Assembly: GCA_017432005.1 (NCBI GenBank)
Contig: JAFRKA010000013.1
Span: forward strand, 1 to 64,000
Length of the DNA stretch: 64,000 bases
Reading direction: 5' to 3'
Origin: Erysipelotrichaceae bacterium
Lineage (GTDB): Bacteria > Bacillota_I > Bacilli_A > Erysipelotrichales > Erysipelotrichaceae
The position numbers and the translations under genes were made by a program. The notes under the pieces were generated by a model. That model saw only the letters and a list, made by a program, of their open reading frames with translations. It ran no database searches and was not told where the DNA came from. Shown here one piece after another: positions 1 through 7,824 of the stretch (position 1 is the stretch's first letter; every line of letters starts with the position of its first letter).

Positions 1-139
1 CATGGAGGAGTACATTCTCTACTACAATGCGGAAAGAATAAACGCAAAAAGAAAAGGACTGTCGCCTTTGGCATACAGGCAGCAATCCTTGTCTAAGTTA
101 CAATTGAATAATTAGGTCCAACTTTGAGGGGTCACCTCA
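1..139 (+). mobile_element. IS3-family insertion sequence, right end (partial)
   Basis: The first 139 bases hold the 3' end of an IS3-family element: the end of its transposase gene followed by a terminal inverted repeat at 115-139. Read on the minus strand the repeat begins TGAGGTGACCCC and continues to GTTGGACC, which resembles the ends of IS3/IS150-type elements; the element ends with the expected CA at 138-139. The rest lies outside the window, so the other end and any target duplication cannot be seen. The tip lies 28 bases from the mrp stop codon, so the element sits just downstream of mrp and does not break it. Confidence 0.8.
2..115 (+). CDS. IS3-family transposase (OrfB), C-terminal fragment
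   Basis: An open frame enters from the left edge and ends at TAG 113-115. It encodes about 37 residues containing YYNAERINAKRKGLSPLAYR. This is the conserved C-terminal tail of the IS3-family OrfB integrase (YN..R....KGLSP..YR), which follows the last catalytic glutamate of the DDE domain. The gene is cut by the window edge, so whether the full transposase is intact is unknown. Confidence 0.8.
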   Translation: MEEYILYYNAERINAKRKGLSPLAYRQQSLSKLQLNN

Positions 140-167
140 TTATATCAGCTTCTTTATGTCAGATAAC

Positions 168-977
168 TTATCCGATCTTTTCGACCAGACCTTTCAATAA
201 GCCGGCCTTGTAGTTTTCGATCTTTCCTTCATCGGCATCATTGGCCAGTTCCGGATCGATCGGCAGTTTCGCTACGACTTCCAGACCATATTTCTTAGCT
301 GTCGTGCTTGTTTCATCGTTATGATAGATACTGATCTCATGTCCGCAGGCATCACACTTCACGTAAGCCATGTTTTCGACCAGACCGACGATCGGTTTGT
401 TGACCTGCTTGGCCATGTTGATGGCTTTGCCTACGACCATCGAAACGAGTTTCGAAGGAGTGGTGACCATGACGAACTGATCGACCGGGATCTGCTGGAT
501 GATCGAGATAGCGACATCCGATGTTCCTGGAGGCATATCGATGATCAGATAATCGAGTTCGCCCCAGTGTACTTCCGTATAGAACTGTTTGATGATCCCG
601 CCGAGGATCGGTCCTCTCCACAGGACCGCATCGTCTTCGTTCTCCAGCATCATGTTGATGGAGACGACCTTGATACCTAACGTAGAAACAGCCGGGAAGA
701 TACCAACTTCATCACCGTACAGCTGAGTATTGAGACCGAACATCTTCGGGATGCTCGGACCGGTGATATCGGCATCCATGATACCGACCTGGTATCCCTT
801 TTCTGCCAGCTCAACTGCCAGCAGGGATGAAACCATCGATTTGCCTACTCCACCTTTGCCGGAAAGGACAGCGACGATCTTCTTTATTTTTGTATCTGCA
901 GTAGGAACAGCCGGTTCCGGTGCTCTAGATGAGCAATCGGCTGAACAGGTGCTGCAATCATGTGTACATTCAGACAT
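168..977 (-). CDS. mrp: Mrp/NBP35-family iron-sulfur carrier ATPase
   Basis: A 269-residue P-loop ATPase of the Mrp/NBP35/ApbC family, which binds and transfers 4Fe-4S clusters to target apoproteins in the cytosol. The deviant Walker A GKGGVGKS lies at residues 40-47. The family CxxC pair that bridges the cluster in the dimer is at C208 and C211. A cysteine-rich N-terminal tail (C4, C8, C11, C15) recalls the extra ferredoxin-like site of NBP35-type members. ATG at 977 is preceded by TTGGAGG. An extended -10 (TGC then TATCAT) lies at 1000-1008, so the gene may be transcribed separately from the HAD gene upstream. Family assignment is secure; the client proteins are unknown. Confidence 0.92.
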   Translation of the reverse strand: MSECTHDCSTCSADCSSRAPEPAVPTADTKIKKIVAVLSGKGGVGKSMVSSLLAVELAEKGYQVGIMDADITGPSIPKMFGLNTQLYGDEVGIFPAVSTLGIKVVSINMMLENEDDAVLWRGPILGGIIKQFYTEVHWGELDYLIIDMPPGTSDVAISIIQQIPVDQFVMVTTPSKLVSMVVGKAINMAKQVNKPIVGLVENMAYVKCDACGHEISIYHNDETSTTAKKYGLEVVAKLPIDPELANDADEGKIENYKAGLLKGLVEKIG

Positions 978-1050
978 ATGACAAATACCTCCAAGAAATA
1001 TGATAGCACACTCAATGATGATGCCATCGCATTATACACCCAAACAGGAT

Positions 1051-1899
1051 CTATAAGAGTTCTTCTCCGTTCAGGATATATCTTTCAATGAAATCGGCAC
1101 AGCCGTCTTCATTGTTTGTTTTTTCAGTTATGTAATCGGCTGAAGCTTTGCAGTCAGCAGATCCGTTGATCATGCAGACACCGATACCGGCTGCTTCCAG
1201 CAGTTCGTTGTCATTGCTCATATCACCGAAAGCGATGGTCTTCCTTATATCGATACCGCTGTTTTCGCAATAGGCTTTCAAGCAGTTGCCTTTATTGGCT
1301 TTCGCATGAACAAATTCCATCATCGTCGTCTGGGTCTTGCAGTCTCTGAAGCGGTCGTTGGCAAGGCTTTTCGCAAACGGTTCGATCTTTTCCATCTGTT
1401 CTTCCGTGACTCTGAACATGACTTTGGAACACGGTTCATCCCACATTTCAGAAAGATCACTGACGATCAGGTTGTCCATGCCTGTCCGTTTCTTTGATTC
1501 GACGGCCATGTCGTCCTCAAACCTCAGCAGCCGCATTCCGTTGCGGTAGATCGAAACGTTGAGCTCCGGGAATCTGGTGATCATGCCGGTGATGATATCT
1601 TTTATATCTTCCCGATTCAGCATGTACAGACTTTTGTATTCATCTTTCTTCCCGTCATAGTATTCTGAACCGTTGAGTCCGATCGTCAGATCGAAGACAA
1701 AAGAAAGGCCCCATTCGTTCCTAATGTTGTTTAACTGCTCGGATCCTCTTCCCGAAGCCAGTCCAAAACCGATCCCTTTTGCATGGAGTTTTTCGATAAC
1801 ATTCAGTGTGTATGATGAAGGATAAACTGTTCCATCATGTGTCAAGGTACCGTCGATGTCGCACACTACGATCTCAACATCATTCGAACAGATTATCAT
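1051..1899 (-). CDS. Cof-type HAD-superfamily phosphatase
   Basis: About 282 residues of a Cof/YbjI-type HAD hydrolase (subfamily IIB), soluble phosphatases acting on sugar phosphates, flavin or nucleotide monophosphates. Motif I is CDIDGTLTHDG near the N terminus, and motif IV is AFGDMSNDNELL near residue 230, giving the acidic residues that bind magnesium. I chose ATG 1899, which overlaps the scpB stop region by 20 bases; a longer reading from 1941 would add 14 residues inside scpB without better support. The overlap suggests translational coupling to scpB. The substrate cannot be predicted. Confidence 0.85.
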   Translation of the reverse strand: MIICSNDVEIVVCDIDGTLTHDGTVYPSSYTLNVIEKLHAKGIGFGLASGRGSEQLNNIRNEWGLSFVFDLTIGLNGSEYYDGKKDEYKSLYMLNREDIKDIITGMITRFPELNVSIYRNGMRLLRFEDDMAVESKKRTGMDNLIVSDLSEMWDEPCSKVMFRVTEEQMEKIEPFAKSLANDRFRDCKTQTTMMEFVHAKANKGNCLKAYCENSGIDIRKTIAFGDMSNDNELLEAAGIGVCMINGSADCKASADYITEKTNNEDGCADFIERYILNGEELL

Positions 1900-2539
1900 T
1901 TTCCTCTTCTTTACTGTATTCCGGAAGATCAGGAAGTTCATTCAGCGTATAGAGCTTGAATGAATCCATGAATTCTTCTGTCACTTCATATAATATAGGT
2001 CTGCCAACCGCTTCGCTTCTTCCGGCTTCTCTGATCAGATTGCGGGCCTGCAGTTTTCTCAGCATCACTTCGGCACTGACACCTCTGAGCTCCTCGATCT
2101 CGACTCTGGTGATCGGCTGCTTGTAGGCGATGATAGCCAGAGTCTCCAGGGCTGCCTGTGATAATGTATTCGGTTTGGATGTACCGAAGAGTTCCTGGGC
2201 ATACGGGAAGACGGCCTTCTTGGTGATAAACTTGTAGACTGAACCGTAACCGACCAGTTCGATACCGAAAGTCTCGGCCGCATATTTCTGCTGGATATTC
2301 TCAAGGATGGTCTTGGTATCTTCGATCGACTTATCGATGGCCATAGCCAGCTGTTCGACTCTCGCTCCGTCTTCACCCACGATATAAAGAAGGCCTTCTA
2401 CGATGGCTTCCATATTCGTCGGCTGGGCAACATTCTCCTTATGCAGGACTTCGACCTTTTTGACGATGTCTTTTATCTTTTCCCAGTTTTCCTTTTCCCC
2501 GGGTGTCATTTCTCTTCCTGTTTCATAAGCCCTAATCAT
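1880..2539 (-). CDS. scpB: Segregation and condensation protein B
   Basis: ScpB, about 219 residues, is the winged-helix dimer subunit of the SMC-ScpA-ScpB condensin that compacts and segregates the chromosome. The core starts at MEAIVEGLLYIVGEDG; the second winged-helix contains the family signature AIIAYKQPITRVEIEELRGV. ATG 2539 overlaps the scpA stop by 8 bases, with a purine-rich GGGGAAG just before it; the frame is open up to 2578, but that would run deep into scpA. The protein is slightly long because of an N-terminal extension of about 40 residues. It follows scpA directly, the usual Firmicutes order. Confidence 0.93.
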   Translation of the reverse strand: MIRAYETGREMTPGEKENWEKIKDIVKKVEVLHKENVAQPTNMEAIVEGLLYIVGEDGARVEQLAMAIDKSIEDTKTILENIQQKYAAETFGIELVGYGSVYKFITKKAVFPYAQELFGTSKPNTLSQAALETLAIIAYKQPITRVEIEELRGVSAEVMLRKLQARNLIREAGRSEAVGRPILYEVTEEFMDSFKLYTLNELPDLPEYSKEEENDNLFE

Positions 2540-3263
2540 GATTGCTTCCCCTTCTGAACCAGATATTGTCACTGTCATCGATCGTAAAAGTCAGATAGTG
2601 ATCCTTCGCCATATCCAGAATGGCGATAAACGTTATTACATACTCATGAAGATTGTCGCAGTCTTCGATCAGTGTTTCAAAACTGAATGTTTCCGGCAGA
2701 TCCTTGAGTCTGGCCTTGATCTGCAGGATCCTGTCTTCCGGAGACAGTTCCTTCTGAGTGAACTTGATATCGAGAGGTCTTGACAGCTGCAGTCTTCTTA
2801 AGACCTTGTTCATGGCCTTGAGCAGATCATACGGATCGCCCTCGATCCTGCTGTCTTCGCTATGGGCGTGCTTTATGACCTCATCAAAAGAGACCGGTTT
2901 GGACAGCTGATCCTGTCTTTCAATGAAAGAATCATAGAGCGTATGCGAGACTTCCTTGTATTTCTGATACTCCAGCAGCCTTCTGACCAGTTTATCCTTG
3001 GGATCCTCATAGTCATCTTCCAGCTCATCTTCTTTCCTGGGCAGCAGTTTCTTGGATTTGTACTCGATCAGCGTCGCCAGTTCGACCAGATATTCGCTTT
3101 CGACTTCCAGATGCAGCTCCTCCATGGCATGGAGATAATCGATGTACTGTTCCGTCAGTACAGCCATATCCAGGTCAAAAATATCCAGCTGCTGTTCGTG
3201 GATCAGATGAAGCATCAGATCCAGCGGACCCTCGAATTTCAGTGTCTCGACTTCAAAACCCAT
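2532..3263 (-). CDS. scpA: Segregation and condensation protein A
   Basis: ScpA, 243 residues, is the kleisin subunit of the SMC condensin. It bridges the SMC heads and binds the ScpB dimer. The N-terminal kleisin signature FEGPLDLMLHLI is at residues 10-21, followed by the LATLIEYKSKKLLP segment near residue 70. The C-terminal winged-helix (about 170-240) ends at WFRRGSNHD. It heads the scpA-scpB-HAD transcription unit. There is no Shine-Dalgarno before ATG 3263. Instead TATAAT sits 6 bases upstream, so its mRNA is probably leaderless. Confidence 0.94.
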   Translation of the reverse strand: MGFEVETLKFEGPLDLMLHLIHEQQLDIFDLDMAVLTEQYIDYLHAMEELHLEVESEYLVELATLIEYKSKKLLPRKEDELEDDYEDPKDKLVRRLLEYQKYKEVSHTLYDSFIERQDQLSKPVSFDEVIKHAHSEDSRIEGDPYDLLKAMNKVLRRLQLSRPLDIKFTQKELSPEDRILQIKARLKDLPETFSFETLIEDCDNLHEYVITFIAILDMAKDHYLTFTIDDSDNIWFRRGSNHD

Positions 3264-3264
3264 A

Positions 3265-3310
3265 TTGACATTATAACATCAAAAATATGTTAAGATGGAA
3301 ACAGAGGTGA
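3265..3310 (+). promoter_or_regulatory. Possible rpiB promoter and ribosome binding site
   Basis: A perfect TTGACA at 3265-3270 precedes TATGTT (15-base spacer) and TAAGAT (20-base spacer), either of which might be the -10. The ribosome binding site AGAGGTGA at 3303-3310 lies 7 bases before ATG 3318. The region overlaps the divergent scpA promoter. Confidence 0.4.
3270..3275 (-). promoter_or_regulatory. -10 box of scpA (leaderless start)
   Basis: On the minus strand TATAAT ends exactly 6 bases before the scpA ATG (3261-3263), placing the transcription start at or next to the A of ATG. No ribosome binding site fits between. No strong -35 is visible. Confidence 0.55.
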
Positions 3311-3317
3311 AATATAA

Positions 3318-3773
3318 ATGAGAGTAGGAATATCCAATGATCACGCCGCTGTAGAACTCAAATTCAGTGTCCTTGAACATCTGAAGGAAAAAGGCTATGA
3401 TGTCGTGAATTACGGCACAGATACACACGAATCATATGATTATCCTGTCGCCGGAGCGACCCTGGCCAAAGCCGTTCAGAACAAGGAAGTCGACCTGGGC
3501 ATCGCCATCTGCGGTACAGGTGTAGGCATCTCCATCGCCTGCAACAAGCACAAAGGCATCAGAGCCTGCTGCTGTTCAGAAGCCACCTCGGCCCGTCTGA
3601 CCAGAGAACACAACGATGCCAATATCATCTGCTTCGGAGCCCGCATCGTTTCAACCGAGCTGGCCAACGACATCGTCGACGCTTTCCTCACTACACCGTT
3701 CTCTCACGGTGAGAGACACCAGAAGAGGGTCGATCAGATAGCTGCCATAGAAAAAGAACAGAACGGGATCTGA
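3318..3773 (+). CDS. rpiB: Ribose-5-phosphate isomerase B (RpiB/LacAB family)
   Basis: A 151-residue RpiB, interconverting ribose 5-phosphate and ribulose 5-phosphate in the pentose phosphate pathway. The N-terminal GISNDHAA matches the phosphate/base region of the family. The catalytic cysteine is C65 in AICGTGVGIS. The C-terminal half has the RLTREHNDANI and GARI motifs. Length is normal. A good ribosome binding site fixes the start, and a terminator follows immediately, so the gene is monocistronic. LacA/LacB-type galactose-6-phosphate isomerases belong to the same family, but a lone gene with this cysteine fits RpiB best. Confidence 0.93.
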   Translation: MRVGISNDHAAVELKFSVLEHLKEKGYDVVNYGTDTHESYDYPVAGATLAKAVQNKEVDLGIAICGTGVGISIACNKHKGIRACCCSEATSARLTREHNDANIICFGARIVSTELANDIVDAFLTTPFSHGERHQKRVDQIAAIEKEQNGI

Positions 3774-3786
3774 GATCCCGTTTTTA
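3762..3786 (+). terminator. Rho-independent terminator of rpiB
   Basis: AACGGGATC, loop TGA, GATCCCGTT, then a T run: a perfect 9-bp stem that overlaps the rpiB stop codon. Confidence 0.92.
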
Positions 3787-3809
3787 ATTTCTCATCCGAT
3801 AAATCGATA

Positions 3810-3838
3810 TTGCATAAACCATTATTTTATGATATTAT
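3810..3838 (+). promoter_or_regulatory. Promoter of the tRNA operon
   Basis: TTGCAT at 3810-3815, a 17-base spacer and TATTAT at 3833-3838 lie just upstream of the tRNA cluster. A 7-bp inverted repeat (CGTTCAC at 3846-3852, GTGAACG at 3861-3867) would form a hairpin at the very 5' end of the precursor. Confidence 0.6.
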
Positions 3839-3883
3839 TTTTAAGCGTTCACAATTGGTAGTGAACGTAGTAAAAGCCTGTGT

Positions 3884-3968
3884 GGAGAGGTAGCGAAGTG
3901 GCTAAACGCGGCTGACTGTAAATCAGCTCTCTACGAGTTCGACAGTTCGAATCTGCCCCTCTCCACCA
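3884..3968 (+). tRNA. tRNA-Tyr (GTA)
   Basis: An 85-base class II tRNA with acceptor stem GGAGAGG/CCTCTCC and encoded CCA. Anticodon GTA at 3918-3920 sits in a GCTGA/TCAGC stem, and the long variable arm is typical of tRNA-Tyr. One T-stem pair looks like an A-C mismatch. Position 34 is G, so this is a target of the Tgt/QueA/QueH queuosine pathway encoded at 15880-18627. Confidence 0.95.
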
Positions 3969-3971
3969 CTT

Positions 3972-4047
3972 TGGGATGTAGCCAAGTGGTAAGGCAACAG
4001 ACTTTGACTCTGTCATTTCGCTGGTTCGATCCCAGCCATCCCAGCCA
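3972..4047 (+). tRNA. tRNA-Gln (TTG)
   Basis: A 76-base cloverleaf with acceptor TGGGATG/CATCCCA and encoded CCA. Anticodon TTG at 4004-4006 lies in an ACAGA/TCTGT stem. It starts three bases after tRNA-Tyr. Confidence 0.95.
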
Positions 4048-4054
4048 TGGTAAT

Positions 4055-4130
4055 GACTCGGTAGCTCAGGCGGTAGAGCATCTGACTTTTAATCAGAGGG
4101 TCCCGGGTTCGATTCCCGGTCGAGTCACCA
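4055..4130 (+). tRNA. tRNA-Lys (TTT)
   Basis: A 76-base cloverleaf with acceptor GACTCGG/TCGAGTC and encoded CCA. Anticodon TTT at 4088-4090 lies in a TCTGA/TCAGA stem. Confidence 0.96.
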
Positions 4131-4138
4131 CTTGATCT

Positions 4139-4212
4139 GCAGATGTAGTTCAATGGTAGAACTTCAGCCTTCCAAGCTGACTACGTGGGTTCGATTCCCA
4201 TCATCTGCTCCA
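4139..4212 (+). tRNA. tRNA-Gly (TCC)
   Basis: A 74-base cloverleaf with acceptor GCAGATG/CATCTGC and encoded CCA. Anticodon TCC at 4171-4173 lies in a TCAGC/GCTGA stem. It is the last gene of the cluster and is followed by a terminator. Confidence 0.96.
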
Positions 4213-4220
4213 GATAAATG

Positions 4221-4252
4221 AAAACGGCAGTTCGCAAGAACTGTTTTTGTTT
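4221..4252 (+). terminator. Terminator of the tRNA operon
   Basis: CAGTTC, loop GCAA, GAACTG followed by TTTTTGTTTT; flanking A and T runs extend the stem. Confidence 0.85.
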
Positions 4253-4283
4253 TGCCATCCTGTGATGACTGATATCCCTATGA

Positions 4284-4289
4284 TAAAAT
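4284..4289 (+). promoter_or_regulatory. Extended -10 box (leaderless start of 4296 gene)
   Basis: TGA followed by TAAAAT is an extended -10. It ends 6 bases before ATG 4296, and there is no ribosome binding site. Confidence 0.55.
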
Positions 4290-4295
4290 TAAGAT

Positions 4296-4679
4296 ATGGA
4301 AAACAATCTGACTCCCTGTGAAGAAAAATTCTACGGGCATCTGAAGAAACAGCTGTTTTTAAGCGGCATTGAGATCAGGACCAAGATCTCTCTTTATGAT
4401 CTGTGCATGGAAAGAAGTGCTTTGAACATCACCTTCGGCAACGAAGAAGAGATCGTCAAAGACATCATCATCGATTTCGTCCTGTACAAAAAAGACCGGG
4501 TGATCGCCGGCATCGAAGTCCTGGATGAACCTAACGAGCTGGAAGATCATCGGGGCGAGAATCTGCTCAAGGATCTGCTTTTCGGCAGAATGTCGTACGA
4601 ATATTTCAAAGTGACTGACATGGACAGGCTAAATGATGCCGCCAAAATGATCAGAAAAAAACTGAAAGAGATCAAATAA
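4296..4679 (+). CDS. DUF2726-like protein (nuclease-fold, function unknown)
   Basis: 127 residues resembling the DUF2726 family, which is thought to have a restriction-endonuclease-like fold. The pattern matches: an N-terminal CEEKFYGHLKKQL helix, a DFVLYKKDRVIAGIEVLD strand pair near residues 69-86, and a LKDLLFGRMSYEYFKV segment. Most DUF2726 proteins carry a longer N-terminal part with a membrane segment; this one is the bare domain. It heads a unit with the GH25 gene 3 bases downstream. The assignment rests on motif layout only and no activity is known. Confidence 0.6.
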   Translation: MENNLTPCEEKFYGHLKKQLFLSGIEIRTKISLYDLCMERSALNITFGNEEEIVKDIIIDFVLYKKDRVIAGIEVLDEPNELEDHRGENLLKDLLFGRMSYEYFKVTDMDRLNDAAKMIRKKLKEIK

Positions 4680-4682
4680 ACT

Positions 4683-5522
4683 ATGAACAAGAAACTGCCT
4701 GTACCATTGCTGATAATGGGAGGAATGCTGAGCCTTCTTCTGATCGGGATGACGATCGGTATCGTGACCAGGAAAGCACCGGAAGAGATCATCGAAGAAC
4801 CTGTTGAAGAGCCTAAAGAACCGGAACCTGATTTCAGCAAGATCGAAGTCATCAGCGGCAAATACTTCTATGAAGATGAGAATTTCTCCAGCCGTTTCGG
4901 CATCGATGTCTCTACTTTCCAGGAAGACATCGACTGGAAGAAAGTAAAAGATGAGGGCGTGGAATTCGCCTATATAAGAATAGGAAGACGCGGAGGAACG
5001 ACCGGTCTTCTGTATCCAGATGACAAATTCGAAAAGAATTATGATGGTGCTGTAAATAACGGCATCGAAGTCGGCATCTATTTCTTCTCACAGGCCATCA
5101 ATGAAATGGAAGCCATCGAAGAAGCGGATTTCATGCTGAAACTGCTCGGAAACAGGAAACTGGATCTGCCGATCGTGTATGACCTTGAAGAAGTACTGTT
5201 TGATGATGAAAAAGCAAGAACAGAGGACCTCGACAAGAAGACCAATACCGATAACGCTCTGGCATTTCTGAAAAGGATCAAAGAAAAAGGTTATGACGGT
5301 GTAGTCTATACAAATCTGTATTGGGCTGAAAACAGATATGAGATGGACAGACTCTCAGATTATCCGATCTGGTTTGCCCAATACGACCGCGAGAAGCAGC
5401 ATCCTGAACTGGAACTGCCGATCTTTATCTGGCAATACTCCAATTCCGGTACGATCAGCGGCATAAAAGAACCGACCGATCTCAATATCATGTTTATCCG
5501 TAAAGAAAACAAAGATGAGTGA
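4683..5522 (+). CDS. Membrane-anchored GH25 lysozyme-like muramidase
   Basis: 279 residues: a short cytosolic start, one membrane segment (about 7-29), an acidic Glu/Pro-rich linker (32-52), then a glycoside hydrolase family 25 domain (about 72-275). GH25 enzymes cut the MurNAc-GlcNAc bond of peptidoglycan. Expected acidic residues are present: D75 in GIDVS, and D167 and E169 in the DLE motif; WQYSNSGTISGI near the C terminus is the usual final strand. The protein should sit on the outer face of the membrane as a cell-wall hydrolase. It lies between a DUF2726-like gene and an overlapping methyltransferase gene. Confidence 0.88.
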   Translation: MNKKLPVPLLIMGGMLSLLLIGMTIGIVTRKAPEEIIEEPVEEPKEPEPDFSKIEVISGKYFYEDENFSSRFGIDVSTFQEDIDWKKVKDEGVEFAYIRIGRRGGTTGLLYPDDKFEKNYDGAVNNGIEVGIYFFSQAINEMEAIEEADFMLKLLGNRKLDLPIVYDLEEVLFDDEKARTEDLDKKTNTDNALAFLKRIKEKGYDGVVYTNLYWAENRYEMDRLSDYPIWFAQYDREKQHPELELPIFIWQYSNSGTISGIKEPTDLNIMFIRKENKDE

Positions 5523-6285
5523 TTTCAAGGCAAGACTGACAGACTTCTACAACAAATTCAATGAAAACAAAAGACTCGATACCCGCCATGGCCAGGTCGA
5601 GTTTTTAACATCGCTGAAATACATTCACGAGTATCTTTCTCCCGGTGACAGGATCGTCGATATCGGAGCCGGTCCGGGAAAGTATTCTCTGTATCTCAAA
5701 AATGAAGGATATGATGTGACGGCTGTCGAATACGTCAGGCCCAATATCGGGATGCTCAGAGCGAAAGACAAAGATATAAAGATCGTGGAAGCTTCAGCGA
5801 CCGATCTTTCGATGTTTAAAGATGAACAGTTCGATGTCGCGATCATGTTCGGACCGATGTATCATCTCTATCATAAGGAAGACAGGATCAGAGCACTGTC
5901 AGAAGCCAGAAGGATCACGAAGAAATATATCTTCGTCACCTATATCATGAATGAATACAGCGTCATCGAATATGCCTTCAAAGATGATCACTACAGAGAA
6001 ATAAAAGATAAACTGGATGAATCATTCCATATCGATGATCCGGATGCACTCTTCTTTCAGTCACGGATCGAGGATATGGATGAACTGAATGAAAGATGCG
6101 GACTGGAACTGGTGAAAAGATTTGCCTCAGACGGTCCTACAGATTATATGCGCAGCTATATAAATAATATGGATGAAGATACTTTTGCAGCCTATCTGGA
6201 TTTCCATCAGAAGACCTGCGAAAGAAAAGAACTGCTAGGTGCCAGTTCTCATGTCGTAGATATCCTGAAAAAACGGTATGATTGA
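5515..6285 (+). CDS. Class I SAM-dependent methyltransferase
   Basis: A 256-residue Rossmann-fold methyltransferase of the Methyltransf_11/25 type. SAM-binding motif I is IVDIGAGPGKY at residues 47-57, the acidic end of strand 2 is in VTAVEYV, and motif IV is DVAIMFGPMYHLY. It overlaps the GH25 gene by 8 bases, so the two are translationally coupled. The substrate is unknown; the family ranges from small-molecule to tRNA methylation. Confidence 0.85.
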   Translation: MSDFKARLTDFYNKFNENKRLDTRHGQVEFLTSLKYIHEYLSPGDRIVDIGAGPGKYSLYLKNEGYDVTAVEYVRPNIGMLRAKDKDIKIVEASATDLSMFKDEQFDVAIMFGPMYHLYHKEDRIRALSEARRITKKYIFVTYIMNEYSVIEYAFKDDHYREIKDKLDESFHIDDPDALFFQSRIEDMDELNERCGLELVKRFASDGPTDYMRSYINNMDEDTFAAYLDFHQKTCERKELLGASSHVVDILKKRYD

Positions 6286-6300
6286 TCATACCGTTTTTTC
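6267..6300. terminator. Bidirectional terminator between methyltransferase and jag
   Basis: AAAAAACGGTATGAT, two bases, ATCATACCGTTTTTT: a near-perfect palindrome with A and T runs on both sides, serving two convergent units. Confidence 0.92.
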
Positions 6301-6960
6301 AGCTTCGTTTTCTTCCTGTTTCTTTTCTTTGTCAGGAGTGTATTTGATGCACAGATGTCTCTTGGCACCTTCACCTACCGATACTGTAGATACATTCCTG
6401 AAATCCTGCAGATACTGATGGATGACTTTTCGCTCATCATTAGGCATCGGATCAAGTTCGCAGTCAACGTGGCTCTTGGCAACGTTGATGGCCTCTCTTC
6501 TGGCAATGGCTTTGACTTTCTTGTATCTGTCTTCCTTATAGTGGTTGACATCGACGATGACATTGATCCTCTTCTTGAAAGTCGCATTGACAGCAGCCTT
6601 CAGGACCGTTGAGATGGCTCTTAAGGTCTGACCGCCCTTGCCGATGATGATGGCGTTGTTTTCCGCATCCAGGATAACCCTGTAAAGAAGCTCTCCTTCT
6701 TTTTCTCTATCTTTGTCGACGATTATCTCGATCGCTACACCTTGATTGAGTTCCGTAAAGTATGCACCAAGATAATCAAAAATGAATTCTTTGACATCTT
6801 TTGATGTGAATGCCTCGATCGTCACTGATTTGTGAAGACCGAAGATACCGCCCTTTTCCTCTTCCAGTACGTTATAAGAGATATCTTCTACCTGACAGCC
6901 CTGTTCGGCAGCGATCGAATTCAATACCTCTTCCAATGTTCTTCCCGTATACTGTTTCAT
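6286..6960 (-). CDS. jag: RNA-binding protein Jag/KhpB (SpoIIIJ-associated)
   Basis: Jag/KhpB, 224 residues, binds RNA and is linked to cell-wall elongation and division control in Firmicutes. It has three domains: Jag_N (about 1-50, starting with the typical YTGRTLEEVL), a KH domain with GKGG loop at 107-110, and an R3H domain with R177-x3-H181. It is directly downstream of yidC, sharing one base at the junction, as in most Firmicutes. A lysine/glutamate-rich C-terminal tail follows the R3H domain. Confidence 0.95.
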   Translation of the reverse strand: MKQYTGRTLEEVLNSIAAEQGCQVEDISYNVLEEEKGGIFGLHKSVTIEAFTSKDVKEFIFDYLGAYFTELNQGVAIEIIVDKDREKEGELLYRVILDAENNAIIIGKGGQTLRAISTVLKAAVNATFKKRINVIVDVNHYKEDRYKKVKAIARREAINVAKSHVDCELDPMPNDERKVIHQYLQDFRNVSTVSVGEGAKRHLCIKYTPDKEKKQEENEAEKTV

Positions 6961-7802
6961 TATTCTGCCTCCTTATGCGTCATCCTGTCAATTACGAGTG
7001 TCCTGGCAATATTAACGATCGATGAGATGCAATAGTACAGCGACAGAGCAGTCGGAATTGAGAACATTGCGAACGAGACCATTGCCAGCATACCGTAAGT
7101 CATCATAGCGTTCTGATTCTCCGGTTTCTTGTAGGTCTTGTGATGCTTTTCAGCTTCTTCGCGTCCGTGCTTTTCAGCCAGCCACTGCGGAAGCTTGATC
7201 GCCACAAACTGACAGCAGACCATTACGATGAAGATCACGAGACAGATCCAGTCTTTATTGGCAACCGCCTGCGAAGGCGACTGTGAAAGCGATACGCCCA
7301 TGAATTCGGCATTGGCGACAGCTTCCGATCTTCTGACTGCATTGTACATGCCGATCAAAAGCGGGAACTGAATGAATGTCGATACGATGGAACCGATCGG
7401 GTTGATGTCGTATTTCTGATACAGCTGCTGCATCTCCATAGCCATGCGCTGCTGAGATACTTCATCACTTCTGCCTTCGTATTTGGCCTGGATCTTCTGC
7501 AGTTCAGGCTGGATCTCCTGCATCTTCTGCATCTGCATGCTGGACTTGAATGTGAATGCCAATACAAGTCCGTTGATGACGATCGTAACGATGGTGATCG
7601 CCAGGAAGATGCCGACTTTCGGTGTCAGCCAGTTGATGGCCTGAGCCAGCGGGTAAGTTATCAGGGCGGAAAGGAATCCGTCATTCATAGCTTCAGTAAA
7701 CGTTGTATCTAAAGTAATCAGTTCTGTTGAAACAGAACAGCCTGTTAATAATAACGCTATTGCTACAATCGATAATACCAGTCTTAAGCGTTTTCTGATC
7801 AT
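6960..7802 (-). CDS. yidC: Membrane protein insertase YidC (lipoprotein type)
   Basis: YidC/OxaA/SpoIIIJ, 280 residues, inserts membrane proteins alone or with SecYEG. It starts as a lipoprotein: basic N terminus, hydrophobic stretch and lipobox LLTGC with C22 as the lipidated residue. The conserved insertase core with five membrane segments follows. ATG 7802 is chosen because AAGGAGAG lies 5 bases upstream; a longer frame from 7820 has no such site. It is third in the rpmH-rnpA-yidC-jag operon. Confidence 0.95.
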   Translation of the reverse strand: MIRKRLRLVLSIVAIALLLTGCSVSTELITLDTTFTEAMNDGFLSALITYPLAQAINWLTPKVGIFLAITIVTIVINGLVLAFTFKSSMQMQKMQEIQPELQKIQAKYEGRSDEVSQQRMAMEMQQLYQKYDINPIGSIVSTFIQFPLLIGMYNAVRRSEAVANAEFMGVSLSQSPSQAVANKDWICLVIFIVMVCCQFVAIKLPQWLAEKHGREEAEKHHKTYKKPENQNAMMTYGMLAMVSFAMFSIPTALSLYYCISSIVNIARTLVIDRMTHKEAE

Positions 7803-7824
7803 GGAACTCTCCTTATTCATACTG

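Noticed and set aside
3884..4212. Repeat array or CRISPR-like cluster
   Set aside because: The similar units are four tRNA genes with clear cloverleafs.
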